Shown here one piece after another: positions 8,550 through 16,587 of a DNA stretch of 27,906 nucleotides (positions within the stretch are counted from its first letter, which is position 1; the number at the start of each line of letters is the position of its first letter). The stretch is from Nitronereus sp964503895. Lineage in GTDB: Bacteria > Nitrospirota > Nitrospiria > Nitrospirales > UBA8639. The notes beneath the pieces were generated by a model. That model was not told the origin of the DNA. It was given only the letters and a program-made list of their open reading frames with translations, and made no database searches. The stretch is taken from assembly GCA_964503895.1 (NCBI GenBank), contig CAZDCF010000016.1:1-27906 (forward strand), given 5' to 3'. The translations under genes and the position numbers were made by a program.

Positions 8550-9662
8550 ATGGTGTCAAAACGTTCCATTAGTAAAGTGTTAGTTTCGATGTGTGGGCTA
8601 TTGGTCCTTCTTATGGCGTTAGTGGTCGGATGCGATGAATCTAGAGATTATTCTTCTAACGTGAAAGGTGTAAATGGTTCAGAACTTCGAATCATGGGAA
8701 CCAAGGAACTCTACTACTTTACTTGGTCGGATTATGTTGACCAGGAATTACTTGATGGGTTTGAGGAAAAGACAGGCATCAAAGTGATGGTGGATACGTT
8801 TAGCAGTAATGAAGAATTGTTAGCGAAAATTCAGAGTGGGGCGACTGGTTATGATGTTGTGGTGCCTTCAGATTTTATGGTGTCGATTATGGCCAGGCAG
8901 GGATTATTGGCAAAATTAAATCGATCTCAGATTCCCAATGATCAATTTATCGAGCCTTTTCTCAAGAACCTTCCCTTTGATCCTGGTCAGAAATATGCGG
9001 TTCCCTATTTTTGGGGGACGGTTGGGATCGGCTACGATTCAAGCGTGATTAAAGAGCCGCCGACTAGCTGGAATATTCTATGGGATCCTCGATTTAAGGG
9101 GCGGATCAGTATGCTTAACGATCAACGGGAAGTATTTGGAATGGCGCTACGATCATTAGGACATTCATTGAATAGTCAAGATCCTCAACTTATAGAACAA
9201 GCCAAACAAAAGTTGATTGCACAGAAACCCTTGGTCAAGGTTTATACTAGTGAATCCTTTGATCATTTGTTAGTTTCCGGTGACGTGGTTTTGGCCCATG
9301 CATGGGGAGGGCCTGTTGCCAGGGCCATGCGGGATCGTCCGTCCATTCGCTATGTTGTTCCAGGGGAAGGTGGAACTATTTGGACAGATTGCCTCGTAGT
9401 GCTTGCCACATCACCACGGCAGTCAATGGCTTTTAAATTTATTAACTATCTTATAGACGCACAGGTGGCGAAAGCGACCTCCGAACGATTGTTGTTTGCA
9501 TCTGCCAATCGTTTGGTAAAAGACCATGTGACTTCTTCAGTACGAAACAACAACGCGGTGTATCCTCCTGAAGAGGTGATTGCCCGTATGGAATGGATGG
9601 TGGATGCAGGAGAGGCCATGCGGTATTATGATCGATCTTGGACGGAATTGAAGGTGTATTAA
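8550..9662 (+). CDS. potD: Polyamine-binding lipoprotein of the ABC importer
   Basis: 370 residues. A lipoprotein signal peptide ends in the lipobox LVVG-Cys28, so the protein is probably anchored at the membrane facing the periplasm rather than free as in E. coli. The mature part begins with a spacer and then YYFTWSDYVDQELLDGFEEK, the conserved opening of PotD/PotF binding proteins, followed by TGYDVVVPSDFMV and FWGTVGIGYDSS, all typical of this family of type-2 periplasmic binding proteins. The C-terminal YDRSWTELK also matches the family. It is the last gene of the cluster. The ligand (putrescine or spermidine) cannot be told from sequence reading alone. Confidence 0.86.
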   Translation: MVSKRSISKVLVSMCGLLVLLMALVVGCDESRDYSSNVKGVNGSELRIMGTKELYYFTWSDYVDQELLDGFEEKTGIKVMVDTFSSNEELLAKIQSGATGYDVVVPSDFMVSIMARQGLLAKLNRSQIPNDQFIEPFLKNLPFDPGQKYAVPYFWGTVGIGYDSSVIKEPPTSWNILWDPRFKGRISMLNDQREVFGMALRSLGHSLNSQDPQLIEQAKQKLIAQKPLVKVYTSESFDHLLVSGDVVLAHAWGGPVARAMRDRPSIRYVVPGEGGTIWTDCLVVLATSPRQSMAFKFINYLIDAQVAKATSERLLFASANRLVKDHVTSSVRNNNAVYPPEEVIARMEWMVDAGEAMRYYDRSWTELKVY

Positions 9663-9778
9663 TAGCAAAACCATTCAACCGTGCGCAGATTTCCTTCTTC
9701 CTTCTCTTGACCAGTTTACGGGTTACCTACTAGACTAAAGAAAGCATTCTGATGTTTGTTTCTATGAGGAGACTTAAG

Positions 9779-10597
9779 ATGACGAGAAAGACAGGTGAGA
9801 TTTTTGTGATGAGTCTAATCACAGTCTTTTTGACTGCTTCCCTGGAAGTAAGTGCATGGCAAGATCCATTTATCGGTTACGCCATACCCATCCAAGCTCC
9901 AAGGGACGGTCTTGATTATGCTGCTCCGCCAAAACCTAGTTTTCCAAGCATTTCCGAAGCGACTCCCGCGCCGAACCAGTTGTCTGAAGAGGAATTAAAG
10001 CGTGCAGAGGCGTTACTGCCTCTCTTAGAGGGGCGACAGGAATTCTACGTTATGGGGGAATTTGTCCATCTTGGTAAACCAGTAGTCCCGATTTTGGTGA
10101 AGGCGCTTAAAATGCCTGGTACACGGCTTCGATATAATGCTATTGAGACCCTTTCGATAATAGAGGAACCTGCCGCGGTTCCAAATCTACTAGAGGCAGC
10201 ATTAGACGGAGATGAGACCATCCGCGTACGTGAACGCGCACTCCGCGTGTCTGTGAAGCTTGATCCTATTCAGTCGATTCCAGCCTTGAAAACTATTGTA
10301 TCTGATGAGAGTGATACCATGCGCCGCGCGGTGGCATATTTAGCACGCTTTGTACCTGATATGCAGTCCCCGCCACTTTTGATTCAATTGCTTGGTGACA
10401 AAGAACGATATGTAGCTGCCACGGCGTTGGATTCCTTTTGGCGATTGACTCGTTTTGCCGGGGAACCTCATGATTGGCAAGGGTCAACCCAAGACCAACG
10501 AAAAAAATGGGCACTCGAGTGGAAGAAATGGTGGGAGACTACGTTAAAAAATCGACAGGTTCCGCGTAAACAACCACCGGAAAAACCTGTTTCTTAG
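9779..10597 (+). CDS. Exported HEAT-repeat protein
   Basis: 272 residues from the ATG at 9779, chosen because AGGAG (9767-9771) lies seven bases upstream; ATGs at 9752 and 9764 are in frame but lack this. Residues 1-26 look like a Sec signal peptide (IFVMSLITVFLTASLEVSAW). A proline-rich linker follows, then from about residue 75 to 200 a helical solenoid with HEAT/PBS-like units (KPVVPILVKALKMPGTRLRY, then AIETLSIIEEPAAVPNLLEA). The C-terminal part has many Trp and Lys residues (KKWALEWKKWWE) and ends in a basic, proline-rich tail. HEAT repeats suggest a periplasmic protein-binding scaffold; partner and function are unknown. It lies 116 bases after the polyamine-binding gene and may be transcribed separately. 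Confidence 0.75.
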   Translation: MTRKTGEIFVMSLITVFLTASLEVSAWQDPFIGYAIPIQAPRDGLDYAAPPKPSFPSISEATPAPNQLSEEELKRAEALLPLLEGRQEFYVMGEFVHLGKPVVPILVKALKMPGTRLRYNAIETLSIIEEPAAVPNLLEAALDGDETIRVRERALRVSVKLDPIQSIPALKTIVSDESDTMRRAVAYLARFVPDMQSPPLLIQLLGDKERYVAATALDSFWRLTRFAGEPHDWQGSTQDQRKKWALEWKKWWETTLKNRQVPRKQPPEKPVS

Positions 10598-10689
10598 AAG
10601 CGTTAAGATACGATTTTTATTCTGAAAACGAGAGAAGTCGAGTGTCGGTCTTGTGTTCTCTTAAAACCGCACTCATAGAGGAGATAATT

Positions 10690-11220
10690 ATGGCAGTTTT
10701 ATCCATTGCCAGGGTTGGAAACCCTGTCTTGCGAAAGGTCGCGAGTCCTGTTCCACAAAATATGGTTATGACCACAGCATTTCAAAAATTGATTGATGAT
10801 ATGTTTGAGACGATGTATGAAAACGACGGCATTGGATTAGCTGCTCCACAAGTTTCAAGGTCAGAGCAACTTGTGGTGATGGGTTGTGAGGGAGAGTCCG
10901 GTTTTCCCGAGACCGTATTGATTAATCCAAAAATCATTTTCTATGGTCCAGAACAAGTCGAAATGTGGGAAGGGTGTTTAAGTGTCGATGGCTTAAGGGG
11001 AAAAGTGACTAGGCCCTCTGCCATCCGTGTCAAGGCTTTAGACCGTAATGGCAAGTCCTTTGCTCTTGAGGTTGATGGCCTTTATAGCGTGTGTATCCAG
11101 CATGAAATGGATCATTTAATTGGTAAGGTGTTTCTAGACCGAATGACCGATTTTTCAACTCTGACGCAACTTCAAGAGTTTGATGTCTACTGGAAGGAAG
11201 AGTCTGCTACAGTAATCTAG
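10690..11220 (+). CDS. def: Peptide deformylase
   Basis: Removes the N-formyl group from nascent proteins; Fe(II)/Zn enzyme of the cytoplasm. 176 residues, a normal length. The start is the ATG at 10690 with AGAGGAG (10677-10683) six bases upstream; a GTG further upstream would add 16 unlikely residues. All three active-site motifs are intact: GIGLAAPQ (47-54), EGCLS with metal ligand Cys96 (94-98), and QHEMDH with His138, Glu139 and His142. The def-fmt neighbourhood common elsewhere is absent; here it sits between a HEAT-repeat protein and an ABC exporter. The C-terminus after the third motif is a helix, as expected. Confidence 0.95.
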   Translation: MAVLSIARVGNPVLRKVASPVPQNMVMTTAFQKLIDDMFETMYENDGIGLAAPQVSRSEQLVVMGCEGESGFPETVLINPKIIFYGPEQVEMWEGCLSVDGLRGKVTRPSAIRVKALDRNGKSFALEVDGLYSVCIQHEMDHLIGKVFLDRMTDFSTLTQLQEFDVYWKEESATVI

Positions 11221-11490
11221 TAGAATGCTTGAATTAGTTCGTAGTGGCTTACTTTGATCCTTTATAAGGTTTTACTAAGAATTGGAACTTTGGCGAGGTC
11301 TCGCGTGGCTGATTTTTTATATGTTCTGTTATCTGATCCATATTTCCTTCCTTATCAGCATATCCCCAAGACAACTTCTGGTTGAGAAGAGTCAGCATGA
11401 ATTGTTTCAGGGGCGATCATAAGACTGGTATAAGTCACTAAAGGCTAGGTTTTTTATCTTTCTCCTTGTTATATCGACTGGTTAAATTTT

Positions 11491-13215
11491 GTGAATTCTC
11501 TCTTTCGAATTATTGGGTATCTTCGTCCGCACCGTGGTCTCGTCTTGACCACCTTGATGTTTGCCACACTTACTACTGTCTTTGATCTCCTGCCCCCCTG
11601 GCTTATCAAGGTGATTATTGACGATGTCATTCAAGCCCAAAGAATAGACTTACTCCCCTGGGTTTTAGGGGGGCTAGTTTTAGCTTATGGACTAAAAAAT
11701 ATTCTTAATTCTTTTCGTATACGGTTTAATAACATTCTCGAACAACGGGTCATTTTTCATCTTCGCCAACAAGTTTTTCATTCCCTCCAACGATTATCAA
11801 TCAACTTTTATGAGAATCGCTCAACTGGCGAAATTATGTCTCGTGTGATGAGTGATACGGAGCATGTTGAGCGAATTTTTGTCGACGGCCTCGAAGGAGT
11901 GTTAACGGCGTCCCTTACTCTCGTGGGTATTACGATTCTTCTTTTTGCTTTGAATTGGAAATTGGCATTGTTGGCTTTGATTCCGATCCCAATTTTGATT
12001 GTGTCTTCTGTTACTTTTTCCAAAAGGGTACATGGATACTATCATGAGATCAGAAAAGATACTGCTAATTTAAGTGCCTATCTCCAAGATGCCTTGTCGG
12101 GAATTCGTGAAACCATGGGGTTTAATCGGCACGAGTATGAACGTGCACGATTTGACCAAAAAAGTCAGACTGTAAATAAAAGCACCCTAAAAGCTATGCT
12201 TCTTTGGTCAGTGTACTCACCGGGAATGATTTTCATTGGAGCATTGGGAACGGTTCTTGTCCTGTGGGTGAGTCCTAGCCAAGTTGCATCTGGACAATTG
12301 TCGATAGGTGAATTGTTTATGTTTGTGTCGTACTTGGCGCTCTTCTATGTGCCTGTGAATCAAATACATTCAGTAAACCATATGCTGCAACATGCTTTGG
12401 CTGCCAGCGAGCGCATTTTTGATATTCTAGATACTGAACCTGACGTAGTTGATCGTCCTGGAATTTCTACACCAGAGAAGAGGATTGAAGGGACGGTGAC
12501 ATTAAAGAATGTAGGATTTTCTTATCGCCCAGATGTTCCTGTATTACATGAAGTAAGCCTTCACATTCCTTCAGGCCAACGGGTGGCGTTGGTTGGCCCG
12601 AGTGGAGCCGGAAAAAGTACTCTGATTAAACTCGCGATGCGCTTCTATGATGTGGAAACTGGAAGCTTATCTTTAGGTGGTGTTGATGTCAGGGATTTGC
12701 CGCTGGTTTTTGTCCGAGATCAAATTGGCCTCGTACAACAAGAACCATTTTTATTTAATGGTACGGTTCGAGATAATATTGCATATGGTAATCCTGACGT
12801 GAGTCAGTCAGAGATTGAAGGCGTGGCCATGGCTGCACGGGCCCATGAATTTGTTGCGGAGTTGCCGGAAAAATATGATACCTGGATCGGTGAGCGAGGG
12901 GTTAAGCTTTCAGTTGGGCAAAAGCAACGGGTTGCGATTGCTCGTGTCCTTCTAAAAGATCCTCCTATAGTCATCTTTGATGAAGCCACATCGAATATTG
13001 ACACGGAAACAGAAGTGAAAATTCGCGAGGCTCTTGAAGTACTAACTCAAGGTCGAACCACGATCGTGATTGCTCACCGCCTTTCCACTTTACGGCAAGT
13101 GGATCGTATCTTGGTTTTGAATAGAGGGGAATTGGTTGAGGATGGTAGGCATACAAGCCTCATAGAGAAAGAAGGATTGTATCGGACACTCTATGAAGCA
13201 CAGTTTGCAGTATAG
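11491..13215 (+). CDS. MsbA-like ABC exporter (fused membrane and ATPase domains)
   Basis: 574 residues starting at GTG. The N-terminal ~320 residues form a six-helix exporter domain (type I ABC exporter); the C-terminal part is the ATPase. Motifs: Walker A GPSGAGKST (about 369-377), Q-loop LVQQEPFLF, signature near 473 reading LSVGQ instead of the usual LSGGQ, Walker B IVIFDEATS (about 493-501) and H-loop IAHRLST. One gene with both domains implies a homodimer. Relatives export lipid A, lipids, peptides or drugs; substrate cannot be fixed from sequence, so I give no gene symbol. An extended -10 like TGGTATAAG at 11426-11434 in the 270-base gap upstream may be its promoter, but the -35 is poor. 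Confidence 0.9.
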   Translation: MNSLFRIIGYLRPHRGLVLTTLMFATLTTVFDLLPPWLIKVIIDDVIQAQRIDLLPWVLGGLVLAYGLKNILNSFRIRFNNILEQRVIFHLRQQVFHSLQRLSINFYENRSTGEIMSRVMSDTEHVERIFVDGLEGVLTASLTLVGITILLFALNWKLALLALIPIPILIVSSVTFSKRVHGYYHEIRKDTANLSAYLQDALSGIRETMGFNRHEYERARFDQKSQTVNKSTLKAMLLWSVYSPGMIFIGALGTVLVLWVSPSQVASGQLSIGELFMFVSYLALFYVPVNQIHSVNHMLQHALAASERIFDILDTEPDVVDRPGISTPEKRIEGTVTLKNVGFSYRPDVPVLHEVSLHIPSGQRVALVGPSGAGKSTLIKLAMRFYDVETGSLSLGGVDVRDLPLVFVRDQIGLVQQEPFLFNGTVRDNIAYGNPDVSQSEIEGVAMAARAHEFVAELPEKYDTWIGERGVKLSVGQKQRVAIARVLLKDPPIVIFDEATSNIDTETEVKIREALEVLTQGRTTIVIAHRLSTLRQVDRILVLNRGELVEDGRHTSLIEKEGLYRTLYEAQFAV

Positions 13216-13418
13216 TTCGTAAATGTTTAGTTGTTCTGACAATTCCATTTATTCGACTAAGGTCCTGTAGTAAAGTAATCGTTTTCGTCTTCGCACAGAT
13301 GTTTTGGCTAAGAGCGGTATTATGTTTTGTTATTGACTTATCATTCGAACTGTGGTAAAGGTACCCCAGTTTTTTCGGGGCTTTATAGTTTACAAATGGT
13401 GATTATTATTCAAGAGAT

Positions 13419-13460
13419 GCCGCAGGGGCTAAGATGTCCTTTTGCGGCTTCTTTTATTTT
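13419..13460 (+). promoter_or_regulatory. Hairpin with T-rich tail upstream of the cold-shock gene
   Basis: GCCGCA at 13419-13424 pairs with TGCGGC at 13443-13448; inside, GGGGC (13425-13429) can pair with GTCCT (13436-13440) using wobbles, leaving a 6-base loop and a two-base bulge. TTCTTTTATTTT follows. It looks like an intrinsic terminator, 52 bases before the cold-shock start. It may end the ABC exporter transcript (about 200 bases upstream) or act as an attenuator or leader structure. A second small hairpin, CCCC/GGGG around 13364-13380, precedes it. Confidence 0.5.
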
Positions 13461-13512
13461 GGGCCTCTTTCCACTTTAAGGATTGGTAAGGTCGGGGGAC
13501 AAGGAGGAATCT

Positions 13513-13746
13513 GTGAGTGAACGTAAGACTGGCACAGTAAAATGGTTTAATGACCGGAAAGGTTTTGGCTTTATCCGAGTCGATGATGAACAAGACGTTT
13601 TTGTCCATTATTCAGCTTTGCAAGGTGAGGGATTTAAAACACTGAAAGAAGGCGAACCAGTTGAGTTCGATTTGGTTGATGGGGCAAAAGGTCCGCAAGC
13701 TGCTAATGTAGTTAAAACTGCAGCAGCTCAACAGCCAGCAGAGTAA
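13513..13746 (+). CDS. Cold-shock domain protein (CspA family)
   Basis: Small single-stranded nucleic-acid binding protein, an RNA chaperone. 77 residues from a GTG start that has a perfect AAGGAGG (13501-13507) five bases upstream; a TTG at 13483 in frame would lie before that site and is rejected. The OB-fold motifs are intact: KGFGFI (RNP1, 16-21) and VFVHY (RNP2, 29-33), with GTVKWFN at the N-terminus. The C-terminus adds an Ala/Gln-rich tail (TAAAQQPAE) beyond the usual ~67-residue core. It is monocistronic, ending at a strong terminator. Whether it is cold induced cannot be told; hairpins in the region upstream could take part in regulation. Confidence 0.94.
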   Translation: MSERKTGTVKWFNDRKGFGFIRVDDEQDVFVHYSALQGEGFKTLKEGEPVEFDLVDGAKGPQAANVVKTAAAQQPAE

Positions 13747-13813
13747 TGATTTGAGATTTTTATCTAGAAGATAATAATAGAATTTTTGAATTGCCGTAGA
13801 AGTTGAAACTTGT

Positions 13814-13854
13814 AAAAAAAAAGGAGAGGGGGCAAAGCCCCCTCTCCTTTTTTT
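13814..13854 (+). terminator. Intrinsic terminator after the cold-shock gene
   Basis: Perfect 11-bp stem, GGAGAGGGGGC (13823-13833) and GCCCCCTCTCC (13837-13847), AAA loop, followed by TTTTTTT (13848-13854) and preceded by a run of nine A residues. The A-run means it can work on both strands, but no minus-strand gene reaches it. Confidence 0.93.
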
Positions 13855-14105
13855 ATCCAACCCAACCTATTTTATTTATCAAATAGCTAACCCTAAAGAT
13901 TTTACCAAGCCCACACATTTTTTTGGTGTTGGAAGGTTTTCTGTCTAGGAGTCCTTTTTCTTTTGTGCACTATCGCGAATCGAGAGGTTTCTAGATCTGC
14001 TTTTGTCAGTTATGGATTGAGTCGTTATTAATGTGTTTTATCCTTTTGAATCTCCCCTCTTAGTGTTGGAAGGGAGCTTTGATTAACCCTGGAATTGGTG
14101 TTCTG
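13855..14105. other. Gene-free stretch before the peroxiredoxin promoter
   Basis: The gap between the cold-shock terminator and the peroxiredoxin start is 401 bases. I see no credible open reading frame or tRNA in its first 250 bases. The only structure noted is a weak hairpin, CTCCCCTC (14052-14059) against GAAGGGAG (14069-14076) with one mismatch. The remainder holds the promoter and leader described next. Confidence 0.5.
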
Positions 14106-14135
14106 TTGACGAAATTTTTGATGGGAGCGTATACT
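14106..14135 (+). promoter_or_regulatory. Sigma-70-type promoter for the peroxiredoxin gene
   Basis: TTGACG at 14106-14111 and TATACT at 14130-14135, 18 bases apart. The predicted start near 14142 gives a leader of about 114 bases. The leader opens with a small hairpin, GGTTTCC against GGAGACC (one wobble, 3-base loop). No OxyR or PerR site was recognised. Confidence 0.6.
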
Positions 14136-14255
14136 TGGCTCGGTTTCCGGTGGAGACCTTCTTTAGGAGAGCATCAACTTGCTACTGGAAAGAATCAAGG
14201 GGGTAAATTTCTAGAGAAATAATCCATAAATTCATCACTAGAGGAGGGATAAATC

Positions 14256-14891
14256 ATGGCACTTCGTTTAGGTGACCTGGCTCCAGATTTTAAAGCAGAG
14301 ACTACCGAGGGTACGATCAATTTTCATGAATGGCTGGGTGATGGATGGGGTATTTTATTTTCGCACCCCAAAGACTTTACGCCAGTCTGTACGACGGAAT
14401 TGGGTACAGTGGCCAAGATTACGGGTGAGTTTAAAAAACGAAATGTGAAAGTGCTTGCAGTAAGCGTTGATCCTCTCGATTCTCATAAGGGCTGGATTAA
14501 CGATATTAATGAAACCCAAAGTTGCACTGTTAGTTATCCGATCATTGCGGATCCAGATCGGACAGTTGCCAACTTGTACGATATGATTCATCCGAATGCC
14601 CTAGATAATATGACCGTGCGGTCCGTGTTTGTGATTGGGGCTGATAAGAAGATTAAACTGACGCTCACATATCCTGCTTCTACTGGAAGGAACTTTGATG
14701 AAATTCTTCGTGTAGTGGACTCATTGCAATTGACGGCTAAGCACCAGGTGGCCACCCCTGCCAATTGGAAGGACGGGGAAGATTGTATTATTGTTCCTGC
14801 GGTGAAGGACGAAGAAATTCCTTCCAAATTTCCCAAGGGCCACCGGGCCGTGAAGCCTTATCTTCGGTATACGCCACAGCCCAACAAGTAG
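14256..14891 (+). CDS. 1-Cys peroxiredoxin (Prx6 subfamily)
   Basis: Cytoplasmic thiol peroxidase reducing hydrogen peroxide and organic hydroperoxides. 211 residues, the usual Prx6 length. The active-site segment FSHPKDFTPVCTTELG contains peroxidatic Cys45, with Pro43 and Thr42 of the PxxxTxxC signature and the His38 typical of the Prx6 group. No resolving cysteine is found in the place expected for 2-Cys enzymes; two other cysteines (in QSCTVSY and GEDCIIVPA) are in positions not known to resolve. The long C-terminal arm (WKDGEDCIIVPAVKDEEIP) is the Prx6 dimerisation domain. The start has AGAGGAGGG upstream. It is monocistronic between its own promoter and terminator. Confidence 0.95.
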   Translation: MALRLGDLAPDFKAETTEGTINFHEWLGDGWGILFSHPKDFTPVCTTELGTVAKITGEFKKRNVKVLAVSVDPLDSHKGWINDINETQSCTVSYPIIADPDRTVANLYDMIHPNALDNMTVRSVFVIGADKKIKLTLTYPASTGRNFDEILRVVDSLQLTAKHQVATPANWKDGEDCIIVPAVKDEEIPSKFPKGHRAVKPYLRYTPQPNK

Positions 14892-14920
14892 GACCGTCTC
14901 GCAAGTCTCGTTCTTTCGAA

Positions 14921-14949
14921 AAGAGCCGCCCGGAAGGGCGGCTCTTTTT
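14921..14949 (+). terminator. Intrinsic terminator after the peroxiredoxin gene
   Basis: GAGCCGCCC (14923-14931), GGAA tetraloop, GGGCGGCTC (14936-14944), then TTTTT. The 9-bp stem is perfect and can be extended by A-T pairs on both sides (AAAA before, TTTT after). It lies about 30 bases after the stop codon. Confidence 0.93.
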
Positions 14950-15043
14950 CGTTCTGACAGAGCAACTTGTTAGCGATTTGTTTCGCCAAACACGGTTTCA
15001 GTCTTTCCAACGAGAAAAAATAAGCAAAGAGTGACGTTTTTTC

Positions 15044-15391
15044 TTATGGTTGATACGTTTCGTACACTAAAATAGTCGCCTGAAAACCGATCTTGCAAAG
15101 GCGGCATCGAAATTGAACTATTTCTTGATCGACACTAACCTCTGTGACATGCAATGCATTGTTATGTTCTGTGACACATGATTGTAAAGTTTGGTCTGCT
15201 CCGTCTTTCATGGATTCCGAATCCCCAATTATGCGAATGAGTGTGGAGAAGGTCAGGCGGTGCCGTGATTTGCAATTGGCACACGCAATACCAATTTTAT
15301 CAGGAAGCGCAATCATTTTTACACTGAGTGAGAGTGGATGCATTGAAAAGCATTGTTGTAGAAATGCGCCGCTTTTGAAAATATTCGCCAT
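15044..15391 (-). CDS. Small protein with two CxxC motifs, function unknown
   Basis: 115 residues with two CxxC pairs, Cys37-Ala-Asn-Cys40 and Cys96-Arg-Leu-Cys99, spaced like a zinc-ribbon or rubredoxin-like knuckle pair around a ~55-residue insert. The first pair sits in GIACANCKSRHR, resembling RNA- or protein-binding zinc ribbons. No signal peptide or membrane segment. It starts 14 bases after the methyltransferase stop, so it is probably the last gene of that cluster; no clear ribosome binding site is seen. I do not recognise the family. Metal binding is an inference from the cysteine spacing. Confidence 0.62.
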   Translation of the reverse strand: MANIFKSGAFLQQCFSMHPLSLSVKMIALPDKIGIACANCKSRHRLTFSTLIRIIGDSESMKDGADQTLQSCVTEHNNALHVTEVSVDQEIVQFRCRLCKIGFQATILVYETYQP

Positions 15392-15405
15392 AAGGAAATC
15401 AAAGT

Positions 15406-16587
15406 TTATGTTCTTAAAGCCGTCCTAGGGGATTTGCAACGATGGCTACCTTGAACAATGGGATATTCAAAGAGGCGGCATTCAAGTGGGCCGTTAAAGA
15501 GGGGTGTGCGACGTGCGGCAGCAAGACGGATATGTTTAGGTAGTTGCAAGTCCGAAGTAAAGAAAAATGTACGCCATCCGAAAAAGTGACGTTTGAGCGC
15601 ATCGCCTAGTTGAGGATACCACTCTGTCAGCTTCCTATCGTCTCTTGTGCGGACTCCGTATGGAGGATTGGTAACTAGCAGGCCATGTCGGTGAGGTGGT
15701 TGTACGTTAAGTATATCGGCATGCTCCAAAATGATGTCATCGGGGAATCCGGCAGATTGTATATTGGTTCGAGCTGCAGAAAGGGCTTGGGGGTTATGAT
15801 CAGAACCAAATAAGGTGTTGGAGGGAATAGATCGCCTGACTTTCTGTGTTTCCCTCAGTAATTTCGACCATATGGTCTGATCAAACCGCAGAAGTTTTTC
15901 AAACGAAAACTGTCTGTGAAGTCCTGGGGCAATGTTGCTAGATATTTGAGCGGCCTCGAGGAGAAAGGTCCCGCTTCCACACATGGGATCGAGTAATACT
16001 TCTCCAGGCTTCCACCCCGCCAGATGTAAAATGCCAGCAGCCAGATTTTCTCTAAGAGGTGCCGGTCCCTGAGCCTTGCGGTATCCGCGTTTAAAAAGTG
16101 GGACTCCTGTCGTATCGAGATATATCGTTAAGGTGCAGTCATCTAAATAAGCATAGATACCTATATCGGGTTTGCGCGTGTCGACGTTAGGCCGAGTGCC
16201 TGTGGTTTTTCGAAAGTGATCACAGATCGCATCTTTAATTCGAAGTGTAATAAATTCTAGACTTTTGAGTGGACAATGGTGAGCACTTACGTGCACCTTG
16301 ATCCGATTTTTTACTGAAAACCAAGAGGGCCAGGGAAGTGATAATACGTGTTGGTAGATGTCTTGTTCTGTGCGATAGGGCTGTTGGGATATTGCCCACA
16401 AGACACGATTAGCAATACGGCTGAGGAGATTTACTTGGTAGCATAATGAAAACGGACCCTGAAATCGAACCCCTCCTTGGAGAGGTTCAGGTTTTCGAAC
16501 ATGCAACTCAACCAACTCACTGCAGAGGACAGATTCCAACCCTCGTGGACATGGTGCGAAGAAGGTCGATTGGGGTGTCTCAGTCAT
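15406..16587 (-). CDS. THUMP-domain 23S rRNA (guanine-N2) methyltransferase, RlmL/YpsC type
   Basis: S-adenosylmethionine-dependent RNA methyltransferase, cytoplasmic; relatives modify guanine in 23S rRNA (m2G2445 in E. coli by the RlmL half of the bifunctional enzyme). 393 residues, the length of the single-domain B. subtilis YpsC form, lacking the C-terminal RlmK half. Layout: N-terminal ferredoxin-like and THUMP region (about 1-160, starting FFAPCPRGLESVLCSEL), then the Rossmann methyltransferase with motif I LLDPMCGSGTFLLEAA (about 194-210) and the catalytic NPPY in LLVTNPPYGVR (about 300-310). The arrangement GRxNVDTRKPD-like (TRPNVDTRKPDIGI) before motif I is typical. Its ATG overlaps the upstream lipoprotein stop (ATGA). 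Confidence 0.9.
   Translation of the reverse strand: MTETPQSTFFAPCPRGLESVLCSELVELHVRKPEPLQGGVRFQGPFSLCYQVNLLSRIANRVLWAISQQPYRTEQDIYQHVLSLPWPSWFSVKNRIKVHVSAHHCPLKSLEFITLRIKDAICDHFRKTTGTRPNVDTRKPDIGIYAYLDDCTLTIYLDTTGVPLFKRGYRKAQGPAPLRENLAAGILHLAGWKPGEVLLDPMCGSGTFLLEAAQISSNIAPGLHRQFSFEKLLRFDQTIWSKLLRETQKVRRSIPSNTLFGSDHNPQALSAARTNIQSAGFPDDIILEHADILNVQPPHRHGLLVTNPPYGVRTRDDRKLTEWYPQLGDALKRHFFGWRTFFFTSDLQLPKHIRLAAARRTPLFNGPLECRLFEYPIVQGSHRCKSPRTALRT

Noticed and set aside
11370..11393. Hairpin GAC-CTTCT/AGAAG-GTC in the gap before the ABC exporter
   Set aside because: Only eight pairs with an internal loop, no T-run, and no promoter or conserved feature nearby.
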